A DNA stretch of 17,565 bases from JAHIZC01 sp043813305. Its GTDB lineage: Bacteria; Omnitrophota; Gorgyraeia; Gygaellales; Profunditerraquicolaceae. Positions 1 to 6,323 of the stretch are shown here, one piece after another. The stretch is taken from positions 1-17,565 of the forward strand of contig JBDRLC010000033.1 of the NCBI GenBank assembly GCA_043813305.1, read 5' to 3'. Position 1 is the first letter of the stretch. Every line of letters begins with the position of its first letter. The notes below the pieces were generated by a model. It ran no database searches and was not told where the DNA came from. It saw only the letters and a list, made by a program, of their open reading frames with translations. The position numbers and the translations under genes are program-made.

Positions 1-1
1 C

Positions 2-1093
2 GATGCTACCGGGCCGAAACATTTAACTATGCCGATAACCCGGGCAAAATTAGAGGAATTAGTTTCGCCGATTGTAGAAAAATGCCGTCATCCTATGGAA
101 CAGGCAATCGCTGACGCAAAGCTTTCTCCAAAAGATATCGATCGCATAATTATGGTAGGTGGACCGACAAGGATGCCGATTGTACAAAAATTCGTTGAGG
201 ATTATGTGGGTAAAAAGATAGAACGTGGAATTGACCCTATGGAATGCGTAGCTTTGGGAGCGGCAGTTCAGTCAGCAATAATCAAGGGTGACATGAAGGA
301 TGTGTTATTGCTGGATGTTACTCCTTTATCTTTGGGTATTGAGACCTTAGGAGGAGTGAATACTAAGCTTATCGAGAGAAATACCACTATACCGACTAAG
401 AAGAGCCAGATCTTCTCGACTGCTGCGGATAGCCAGCCTGCTGTGACGATTCGTGTATTGCAGGGTGAGCGGCAGATGGCGAATGATAATGTGGAATTAG
501 GAAGATTTGACCTGGTAGGTATTCCTGCAGCACCGCGCGGAGTTCCTCAGATTCAGGTTACCTTTGACATTGATGCCAATGGAATCGTGCATGTTTCGGC
601 AAAAGATTTAGGTACCGGTAAAGAGCAGTCGATCCGTATCACCGCACCCAAGAAATTATCTAAAGAGGAAATAGAGAAGATGGTTAAAGATGCGGAGAAA
701 TTTGCTGCGGAAGATTCCAAGAGAAAAGAGGAAGTGGAGCTGATAAATCAGGCAGATACACTGGCCTACAGCACCGAGAAGTCATTAAAGGATTTCGGAG
801 ATAAAGTAAGCCAGAAGGAGCGCGCTGATATTGAAGCCAGGCTCAATGATTTAAAGTCAGCGGTTAAGGATAAAAATCTGGATAGAATTAAGAAGGGAAT
901 GGAGGAGTTAACTAAAGTTTCCCACAAATTAGCCGAGGAGATCTATAAGCAGAGCGCAGCAAAACAACAGCAGCAACAGTCTGCAGGCGGAGCCGGTGCG
1001 CATAAAGCAGAAGAGCCAAAGGAAGAAAAACAGGCAAAAGACGAAGAAGTAATTGATGCAGAGTTTAAGGAAGATAACGGCGATAAGAAGTAA
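2..1093 (+). CDS. dnaK: Molecular chaperone DnaK (Hsp70), 3' part
   Basis: ATP-dependent Hsp70 chaperone that binds exposed hydrophobic peptides in the cytoplasm and cycles with DnaJ and GrpE. The window opens inside the gene. The frame is open from base 2 with DATGPKHLTM, a typical DnaK stretch, so the start codon lies upstream and 363 C-terminal residues are visible. Seen in order: the end of the nucleotide-binding domain with the VGGPTRMP phosphate/adenosine motif, the hydrophobic interdomain linker DVLLLDVTPLSLGIETLGG, the beta-sandwich substrate domain (QGERQMANDN, FDIDANGIVHVSAKD), the helical lid, then a low-complexity QQQQQ/Gly/Ala tail ending in an acidic EEVIDAEF-type motif, as in bacterial DnaK. 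The ATG at base 29 is internal, not the true start. dnaJ follows two codons later, the usual operon order. hrcA or grpE, if present, would be upstream of the window. Confidence 0.97.
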   Translation, partial: DATGPKHLTMPITRAKLEELVSPIVEKCRHPMEQAIADAKLSPKDIDRIIMVGGPTRMPIVQKFVEDYVGKKIERGIDPMECVALGAAVQSAIIKGDMKDVLLLDVTPLSLGIETLGGVNTKLIERNTTIPTKKSQIFSTAADSQPAVTIRVLQGERQMANDNVELGRFDLVGIPAAPRGVPQIQVTFDIDANGIVHVSAKDLGTGKEQSIRITAPKKLSKEEIEKMVKDAEKFAAEDSKRKEEVELINQADTLAYSTEKSLKDFGDKVSQKERADIEARLNDLKSAVKDKNLDRIKKGMEELTKVSHKLAEEIYKQSAAKQQQQQSAGGAGAHKAEEPKEEKQAKDEEVIDAEFKEDNGDKK

Positions 1094-1096
1094 TAG

Positions 1097-2263
1097 ATGA
1101 TGTCTACTAAACGCGACTATTACGAAATATTAGGGGTTAAAAAAGACGTTTCTCTTGATGAGATAAAAAAGGCCTACAGGCAGATGGCTTTGCGCCATCA
1201 TCCGGATAGGGTCCCCGATGAACAGAAGAAGGAGGCGGAGGAGAAATTTAAAGAAATCTCCGAGGCCTATGCAGTTTTATCCGATTCCAATAAACGCTCG
1301 CTCTATGACCAGTATGGCCATTCAGGTATAGATCAGAAATACGCCTATGAAGATATTTTTAAGGGCGCGGATTTTAGCAGCGTGTTTGAAGGGATGAGTG
1401 GTTTTGGATCCGCAGGGGGCGGTATTTTTGATGAAATCTTCGGTGATCTAGGTTTTGATATCTTCGGTGGAGATAGGAGGCGTACCAGAGGTTCTGCTCG
1501 TAGGAGAGGAAGAGACTTACAAATAGCTGAAGAAATCAGTCTGGAAGAGGCAGCGAGTGGCGTAGAGAAGACCATCACTGTTCCGCGCTACGAAATATGC
1601 TCGACATGCTCAGGCAGCGGAGCAAAGCCAGGAACTAAAAAAACAACTTGTCCGCAATGTAGAGGTTCCGGCAGGACAGTAGTTTCCAGCGGTTTCTTTC
1701 AATTAGCTCAAACCTGCTCAGGCTGTAGAGGGGAAGGATCAGTTATACAAAAGCTCTGCACTGATTGTAATGGTGAAGGAAGGACTAAAGTAACCCGAAA
1801 AATCAAAGTGAAGATTCCCGCAGGAGTAGATGTGGGATCAAATTTACGAATCAGGGGTGAAGGTGAAGCCGGTACTTCCGGAAGGGGCGATTTATACGTG
1901 ATCATAGAAATAGCGCCTCATTCTATATTTACCAGACACGGCAACGATATATTGACTGAGATCTCTATTAGTTTAAGCAAGGCAATATTAGGCGGTGAGG
2001 TGAAAGTACCAACGCTCAATGGTAAAGTGAGTATGAAAATACCTTCGGGAACGCAAAGCGGTAAGGTATTCCGTCTGAAACAAAAGGGTATAGCGGATAT
2101 ACACGTAAGAGGGATTGGCGATGAATTAGTAAGAGTAGATGTTCAGATACCCGGCAAACTTACCAGCCAGCAGCGAAAGCTTATCGAAGAATTTGCCAGG
2201 TTATCAGGAGAAAATATATCCAGTAAAAGTTTTTCCGAGAAAATAAAAAGAACCTTTAGCTAA
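1097..2263 (+). CDS. dnaJ: Chaperone protein DnaJ (Hsp40, type I)
   Basis: Co-chaperone that delivers unfolded clients to DnaK and stimulates its ATPase. The 388 residues are full length for a type I DnaJ. The J domain spans about 6-75 with the HPD motif at 35-37. A Gly/Phe-rich linker spans about 87-125. The zinc-finger domain carries four CxxCxGxG repeats starting at Cys168, Cys185, Cys207 and Cys221. The C-terminal substrate-binding beta domains follow (IPAGVDVGSNLRIRGEGEAG, then VPTLNGKVSMKIPSGTQSG). Two in-frame ATGs are adjacent at 1097 and 1100, and either could be used. The gene starts 3 bases after the dnaK stop, with an extra TAG between them, so it depends on the dnaK transcript. 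The C-terminal tail after about residue 365 is short and basic. No key residue is missing. Confidence 0.97.
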   Translation: MMSTKRDYYEILGVKKDVSLDEIKKAYRQMALRHHPDRVPDEQKKEAEEKFKEISEAYAVLSDSNKRSLYDQYGHSGIDQKYAYEDIFKGADFSSVFEGMSGFGSAGGGIFDEIFGDLGFDIFGGDRRRTRGSARRRGRDLQIAEEISLEEAASGVEKTITVPRYEICSTCSGSGAKPGTKKTTCPQCRGSGRTVVSSGFFQLAQTCSGCRGEGSVIQKLCTDCNGEGRTKVTRKIKVKIPAGVDVGSNLRIRGEGEAGTSGRGDLYVIIEIAPHSIFTRHGNDILTEISISLSKAILGGEVKVPTLNGKVSMKIPSGTQSGKVFRLKQKGIADIHVRGIGDELVRVDVQIPGKLTSQQRKLIEEFARLSGENISSKSFSEKIKRTFS

Positions 2264-2274
2264 AGGGAATAAAA

Positions 2275-2541
2275 ATGCCAACCTACGAATATGAATGTAT
2301 GAAATGTGGATATAAGTTCGAGGCTTTTCAGAAGATGAGTGATAAGCCGTTAAGCAAATGCCCTAAGTGCAATAAAAAAGTAAAACGTCTACTTGGAAGC
2401 GGGGCAGGGATAATCTTTAAAGGTTCAGGGTTTTACGCGACCGATTACCGCAAGCAACCGAAAAAGAGCGATATCGATAAGGCCCCAATTACCTGCCCTA
2501 AAGCTAAAGAAGGATGTAGTGGTTGCCAATCAGAGAAGTGA
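2275..2541 (+). CDS. FmdB-family zinc-ribbon regulatory-type protein
   Basis: Small 88-residue protein with the FmdB/CxxC_CXXC_SSSS-type N-terminus: MPTYEYECMKCGYKFE, then CPKC. Cys8, Cys11, Cys29 and Cys32 should form one zinc ribbon. The motif GSGAGIIFKGSGFYATDY, roughly residues 41-58, is also typical of the family. The family name comes from a putative regulator of the fmd formamidase/amidase region in Methylophilus. The true role of these proteins, which often sit beside chaperone genes, is not known. Unusually, the C-terminus carries three more cysteines (Cys74, Cys81, Cys84) in a Cx6CxxC tail, which could bind a second metal ion. The gene starts 11 bases after the dnaJ stop and overlaps the next gene, so it belongs to the same transcript. 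Confidence 0.88.
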   Translation: MPTYEYECMKCGYKFEAFQKMSDKPLSKCPKCNKKVKRLLGSGAGIIFKGSGFYATDYRKQPKKSDIDKAPITCPKAKEGCSGCQSEK

Positions 2542-2944
2542 TCAAAAATCAGTGATTGTCAAGTTCTGGATACCTGTGTTCCTGTGTATGCTGGTAATAT
2601 TTATTCTTTCATCTATACCCGGATCAGAGATACCTTCGATTTTCTTATTTCAGGATGTGTTCGCTCATCTCTTTATATATTTTGTCTTAGCCTGGTTTTT
2701 TGCCCGTGCACTAAAAAATACCGACCCAAAGATTAAATCTGCAAAGGTTATCATCTATACTGTGCTCTTCGGAGTCCTTTATGGGGTAACCGATGAGTTC
2801 CACCAGGCGTTCGTTCCTTATAGATATTTTTCCGGTATGGATATGTTCTTTAACGGTATAGGAAGTTTAATTGGAGGCCTGGTGAACCCCGTTAGAAAAA
2901 CAATTTCTAATAGGGCGAAACTTTCTAACGGGGTGAACCGTTGA
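2519..2944 (+). CDS. VanZ-like integral membrane protein
   Basis: Predicted small membrane protein of 141 residues. Four hydrophobic segments can be read: about 15-32 (FWIPVFLCMLVIFILSS), 43-62, 77-95 and a C-terminal one around 108-122. The signature of the VanZ-like family is present: TDEFHQAFVPYRYFSGMDMFFNGIGSLIG, split here as TDEFHQAFVPYR and SGMDMFFNGIGSLIG. VanZ confers low-level teicoplanin resistance in enterococci, but the wider family has no defined biochemical role, so no resistance is implied. The start is a GTG inside the fmdB end (23-base overlap), preceded by AGAAGGA at 2507-2513. A second in-frame GTG at 2552 is an alternative. The last residues (NPVRKTISNRAKLSNGVNR) are not VanZ-like. 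They are the translation of an inverted-repeat element inserted at the gene end. Confidence 0.85.
   Translation: MVANQRSDQKSVIVKFWIPVFLCMLVIFILSSIPGSEIPSIFLFQDVFAHLFIYFVLAWFFARALKNTDPKIKSAKVIIYTVLFGVLYGVTDEFHQAFVPYRYFSGMDMFFNGIGSLIGGLVNPVRKTISNRAKLSNGVNR
2881..2940. repeat. Composite inverted/direct repeat element at the VanZ-like/DUF1015 gene junction
   Basis: Seen directly: an arm at 2886-2898 (ACCCCGTTAGAAA) is exactly complementary to 2922-2934 (TTTCTAACGGGGT), a 13-bp stem around a 23-base loop. Inside the loop, 2904-2910 (TTTCTAA) can also pair with 2892-2898, and 2904-2915 is a two-mismatch copy of the right arm. The octamer GGTGAACC flanks the element as a direct repeat at 2881-2888 and 2932-2939. 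The element is translated as the tail of the VanZ-like protein, and its right arm supplies the GGGGTGA ribosome-binding sequence of the next gene. It looks like a small dispersed palindromic element. Similar 'NPVRKTISN' protein tails are recalled from candidate-phylum genomes, which was not checked. Confidence 0.8.
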
Positions 2945-4230
2945 CGAATATAAAACCTTTTAAAGCGACTTTTTATAATCAAGAGAGAATCAAAGATCCT
3001 TCCCAAGTAGTCTGCCCTCCGTATGATGTAATTTCTCCTGCAGGACAAAAATATTATCATCAAGTAAATCCTTATAATCTAACCCATATACTTTTGGGTA
3101 AAGATATACCCGGTGAGAATAAATATAAACGCGCCGGAACATTCTTTAGAAATTGGCTGAAGAAGAAGATACTCATTCAGGACGATAAGCCGGCGATATA
3201 TTTCTATAGTCACCAGTACAATCTTATGGGGGAGAGAAAGACGCGCCTGGGTTTTATAGCTTTACTGCGTCTCAAGGACAGGAATTCGGCTATATTCGGA
3301 CATGAACATACGCACCTTGAGGCAAAAGAGGATAGATTGCGGTTGATCAAACAGGTAAGGGCAAATCTCAGCCCCATTTTTGTCACTTTTTTGGATAAAA
3401 AACGGATTATTCAAAGAGTTTATAATCGATATTTACAGGATAAAGAGCCTTTTATCGATTTGGTCGATAGCGAAAAAAACAACCATAAACTATGGAAATT
3501 GCAGGATAAGAATATTCTAGAGAGAATTCAGGTAGAAATGAAGGAAGAGAATATCTTTATTGCAGATGGTCATCATCGATATGAGGTTGCCTGTACGTTC
3601 AGGGAGCAGATGAAAAAAAAATACAAAGGGGCAAAACAAAGTAAAGACTATAACTATATCCTTGCATATTTTACCAATACGGATTCCCGCGGCCTTACGA
3701 TTCTACCGGTTCATCGCTTACTTAAGTTCCGTTCCCATATAGAATTTGATAACCTGAGATTTAGGCTCAAGGAGTATTTTTTTGTAGAAGAGATTAAAGA
3801 TAAAATGCAGTTTTTCTTCCGGATGCAAAGAGGCGGCAGGACGGAGCACCTTTTGGGAATGTATGGCAATAGAAAATACTGGCTCTTGCGTCTTAAGAAT
3901 ATCAAAATTCCGGATATGATTATCACCGGCAAGTCCAAGGATTACAGGTCGTTAGACGTGGCTATTTTAAATCATGTAATTCTGGAAAAGATTTTTAAGG
4001 TTGATTTAAAGAATAAAAAAAATCTTCTCTTTAGCCCGAATGTGGATGAATTGATTGAGAAGGTAGATAGCGATTATAATTCTCTGGCGTTTTTTTTAAA
4101 CCCGGTAAAAATGCAACAGATCATCTCGGTTTCTTTAAGTGGAGAAAGGATGCCTCCTAAATCGACTTATTTTTATCCTAAGGTATTATCGGGATTAGTG
4201 ATTAACAGATTTAATGAGGACAAAAGTTAG
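2941..4230 (+). CDS. DUF1015 family protein
   Basis: Predicted cytoplasmic protein of 429 residues of the conserved DUF1015 (COG4198) family, whose biochemical role is not established. Family landmarks are all present: N-terminal IKPFKATFYN, VVCPPYDVIS at about 23-32, the FGHEHTH region at about 119-125, the most conserved motif IADGHHRYEVA at about 207-217, RSLDVAILNHVILEKIF near 336-352, and the C-terminal NPVKMQQI...GERMPPKSTYFYPKVLSGL. The clustered His/Asp residues of ADGHHRYE suggest a catalytic or metal site, but this is inference. The start is TTG at 2941. It is the only start possible after the in-frame stop at 2926-2928 that keeps the conserved N-terminus. It overlaps the VanZ-like stop codon as TTGA, and its ribosome-binding sequence sits in a palindrome arm, so expression is probably coupled to the upstream gene. 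Confidence 0.9.
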   Translation: MTNIKPFKATFYNQERIKDPSQVVCPPYDVISPAGQKYYHQVNPYNLTHILLGKDIPGENKYKRAGTFFRNWLKKKILIQDDKPAIYFYSHQYNLMGERKTRLGFIALLRLKDRNSAIFGHEHTHLEAKEDRLRLIKQVRANLSPIFVTFLDKKRIIQRVYNRYLQDKEPFIDLVDSEKNNHKLWKLQDKNILERIQVEMKEENIFIADGHHRYEVACTFREQMKKKYKGAKQSKDYNYILAYFTNTDSRGLTILPVHRLLKFRSHIEFDNLRFRLKEYFFVEEIKDKMQFFFRMQRGGRTEHLLGMYGNRKYWLLRLKNIKIPDMIITGKSKDYRSLDVAILNHVILEKIFKVDLKNKKNLLFSPNVDELIEKVDSDYNSLAFFLNPVKMQQIISVSLSGERMPPKSTYFYPKVLSGLVINRFNEDKS

Positions 4231-4233
4231 GCG

Positions 4234-5073
4234 ATGGCTCTATTCGGTAAGCCGAAATATACAATCGTAAGATTAAAAAAGAAGGATATCCCGGATGGCC
4301 TTTGGACGAGATGCCCGGAATGTTGTGAGACTCTATTTAATAAAGCCATAGAGGAGAACTTAAAGATATGTCCGAAGTGCAATTATCATTTTGTCTTAGG
4401 TGCTTACGAAAGGATAAAGATGATTTTGGACAAGGATACGTTTCTTGAATATGACATTGATATGGAGTCTGATGATCCTCTAGAGTTTAAGGGTCCTAAG
4501 ACCTATAAAAATAAGTTAGAGGCTGACCAAAATCTTACCGGGCTCAAGGACGCGGTAGTATCCGGAGAAGGTTTCCTAAATAATAGTAAGGTGATTATTG
4601 CTGTAACCGATTCACGTTTTATTATGGGTTCGATGGGTTCGGTTGTAGGAGAGAGAATAACGCGGGCTATCGAGGCGGCTACTAAATATAAGCTGCCCGT
4701 GGTGATTATTTCCGGTTCGGGCGGAGGCGCGCGGATGTATGAAGGGATGTATAGTCTGATGCAGATGTCCAAGACCTGTGCAGCACTTGCTTATCATCGC
4801 AAAGCAAAGCTACCCTATATTTCAGTTTTGACCAATCCTACTATGGCGGGAGTAATGGCATCGTTTGCCGGTATAGGAGATATAATCATTGCAGAGCCTA
4901 AGGCCTTGATCGGTTTTACCGGTCCCCGGGTAATTGAGCAGACCATAAGGCAAAAGCTGCCTGATGGCTTTCAGCGTTCGGAATTCCTTCTTGAACACGG
5001 ACTGATAGATATGATCGTAGACCGTAAAGAACTAAAAGCTACTTTAAGTGAATTGTTCAATTATCTGAGTTGA
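4234..5073 (+). CDS. accD: Acetyl-CoA carboxylase carboxyltransferase subunit beta
   Basis: Beta subunit of the carboxyltransferase that moves CO2 from carboxybiotin to acetyl-CoA to make malonyl-CoA, the first committed step of fatty-acid synthesis. It acts with AccA, which is not in this window. Length (279 residues) is normal. The N-terminal zinc ribbon has Cys27, Cys30, Cys46 and Cys49. The crotonase-like core shows MGSMGSVVGERITRAIE, GGARMYEGMYSLMQMSKT, ALIGFTGPRVIEQTIRQKLP and GFQRSEFLLEHGLIDMIV, all AccD-typical. Two active-site loops differ from the E. coli and S. aureus proteins as I recall them. There is an extra glycine in ISGSGGGARM (usual SASGGARM). The second loop reads TNPTMAGVMASF where TDPTxGGVxASF is usual. 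The start ATG is 3 bases after the DUF1015 stop, with GAGGA at 4216-4220, rather far upstream. Confidence 0.95.
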   Translation: MALFGKPKYTIVRLKKKDIPDGLWTRCPECCETLFNKAIEENLKICPKCNYHFVLGAYERIKMILDKDTFLEYDIDMESDDPLEFKGPKTYKNKLEADQNLTGLKDAVVSGEGFLNNSKVIIAVTDSRFIMGSMGSVVGERITRAIEAATKYKLPVVIISGSGGGARMYEGMYSLMQMSKTCAALAYHRKAKLPYISVLTNPTMAGVMASFAGIGDIIIAEPKALIGFTGPRVIEQTIRQKLPDGFQRSEFLLEHGLIDMIVDRKELKATLSELFNYLS

Positions 5074-5097
5074 CATAGTTTCAAAATGAAATATAAT
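5070..5097 (+). promoter_or_regulatory. Predicted sigma-70-type promoter upstream of the ABC ATPase gene
   Basis: TTGACA at 5070-5075 and TATAAT at 5092-5097 are both exact consensus hexamers, separated by 16 bases. The -35 box overlaps the accD stop codon (TGA 5071-5073). Transcription would begin near 5104, leaving an untranslated leader of about 50 bases before the GTG start at 5154. It would start a new unit covering the ABC ATPase and probably the signalling genes behind it. The consensus is that of the housekeeping sigma factor in well-studied bacteria, and use in this lineage is inferred. Confidence 0.7.
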
Positions 5098-5141
5098 AGA
5101 TAAATTGGTGTTTATGAATAACTTAGGATAAAAAAGCGACC

Positions 5142-5149
5142 AAGGAGAG
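5142..5149 (+). promoter_or_regulatory. Strong Shine-Dalgarno site deciding the GTG start of the ABC ATPase
   Basis: AAGGAGAG lies 4 bases before the GTG at 5154. It is the best ribosome-binding match in this leader and fixes a non-ATG start that keeps the conserved N-terminus AQVSVKDVTKIF of the ATPase. Confidence 0.75.
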
Positions 5150-5153
5150 AAGC

Positions 5154-6257
5154 GTGGCACAGGTGAGCGTTAAAGATGTTACTAAGATTTTTCCGGGTAA
5201 TGTAAAGGCAGTGGACAGAGTCAATCTGGGCATAGAAAATAAGGAATTTATGGTTTTAGTCGGGCCTTCAGGCTGCGGAAAGTCTACAACCTTAAGGATG
5301 ATTGCCGGCCTTGAAACCATAACCAATGGCCAAATATACATCGGTAATAGGATGGTTAATGACGTTCCGGCAAAGGATCGGGATATTGCCATGGTATTTC
5401 AGAATTACGCGCTTTATCCGCATATGACCGTCTTTGAGAATATGTCCTTTGGATTGAAACTCAGGCATATGTCCAAGACAGAGATCATCCAGCGTGTTAA
5501 AGATGCCGCTGATATATTGAGTATTGGGCATCTGCTGGAGCGTAAACCAAAAGAATTATCCGGAGGTGAACGACAGCGCGTTGCGGTAGGGAGGGCGATT
5601 GTCAGAAAACCGCTTGTGTTTTTGTTTGATGAACCTCTGAGTAATTTAGATGCCAAGTTAAGGGTGCAGATGCGCACTGAGATACATAAGTTGCATATAA
5701 GGCTTCAGACTACGATAATCTATGTTACGCATGACCAGATTGAAGCGATGACTATGGGTAATCGGATTGCGGTGATGAAAGACGGGATTCTGCAGCAGGT
5801 AGCGGATCCGATCGCTATTTACGATCACCCTAAGAATAAATTCGTTGCCGGTTTTATTGGTTCACCGCCGATGAACTTTATGAATGGGAAGATTATTAAA
5901 AAAGACGGACGTTTATTTTTCGACGAAGGAAAAATCAAAGTTAAATTAGTAGAGGATATGTATAATAAGTTAAACCCCTACTTAGAAAAAGAAGTGATTC
6001 TGGGTATCCGTTCGGAAGATATCTATGATAAGCTATTTGTTTCTGAGGCTTCACCGGAGAACACCGTCAGAGTGAATTGCGAAGTCTACGAACCTATGGG
6101 TTCAGAGGTGTATCTCTACCTTAATACAGGCAGGCATACCTTTATTGCCCGCGTTGGCGCTCATGACCGCCCGCAGGTCAACCAGGATATAGATTTGGTA
6201 TTTGATATGAGCAAGGTGCACTTCTTTGATAAGGATAGCGAAGAAACGATTGTTTAA
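5154..6257 (+). CDS. Sugar-type ABC transporter ATP-binding protein (UgpC/MsmK/MalK family)
   Basis: Cytoplasmic ATPase that powers a CUT1-type ABC importer for oligosaccharides, polyols or glycerol-3-phosphate. All ATPase elements are intact: Walker A GPSGCGKS (37-44), Q-loop VFQNYALYPHMTV (Gln83), signature LSGGE (135-139), Walker B VFLFDE (155-160), D-loop SNLDAKL, and switch histidine His193 in VTHDQIEA. The last 130 residues form the regulatory TOBE/MalK-type domain: GSPPMNFMNG, LGIRSEDIY, then a beta-rich end. The 367 residues match the family. No permease or substrate-binding gene adjoins it, so it may be a shared ATPase serving several importers, as known for MsmX in Bacillus. Substrate cannot be read from the sequence. 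It has its own strong promoter and Shine-Dalgarno site. The signalling genes follow after a short gap without a visible terminator. Confidence 0.92.
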   Translation: MAQVSVKDVTKIFPGNVKAVDRVNLGIENKEFMVLVGPSGCGKSTTLRMIAGLETITNGQIYIGNRMVNDVPAKDRDIAMVFQNYALYPHMTVFENMSFGLKLRHMSKTEIIQRVKDAADILSIGHLLERKPKELSGGERQRVAVGRAIVRKPLVFLFDEPLSNLDAKLRVQMRTEIHKLHIRLQTTIIYVTHDQIEAMTMGNRIAVMKDGILQQVADPIAIYDHPKNKFVAGFIGSPPMNFMNGKIIKKDGRLFFDEGKIKVKLVEDMYNKLNPYLEKEVILGIRSEDIYDKLFVSEASPENTVRVNCEVYEPMGSEVYLYLNTGRHTFIARVGAHDRPQVNQDIDLVFDMSKVHFFDKDSEETIV

Positions 6258-6323
6258 GAGTGGCTTTTAGAGGGGGCTTGAACAATTACGAACAGGTTTA
6301 AGTTTTTTAAAATCAGCGGTCAG

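Noticed and set aside
1345..1905. Open frames on the reverse strand inside dnaJ, and similar ones under most other genes
   Set aside because: They lie opposite well-conserved coding sequence, have no recognisable domains and follow from codon bias of the + strand genes.
2519..2944. Glycopeptide-resistance function for the VanZ-like protein
   Set aside because: Only the membrane family is shared. No vanHAX or vanRS genes are nearby and most family members are unrelated to resistance.
3095..3110. Small inverted repeat GGGTAAAGATATACCC in the DUF1015 gene
   Set aside because: Five-base arms inside a coding region are expected by chance, with no T-run or regulatory context.
5114..5131. Five-codon open frame (MNNLG) in the leader before the ABC ATPase, as a possible leader peptide
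   Set aside because: No ribosome-binding site precedes it and no attenuator hairpin follows. An open frame this short occurs by chance.
6278..6301. TTG at 6278 as the start of the first cyclase, with a frameshift
   Set aside because: Its frame ends after seven codons at TAA, before the T-run at 6303-6308, so slippage there could not restore the frame. The Shine-Dalgarno sequence is only 1 base away, which is too close.
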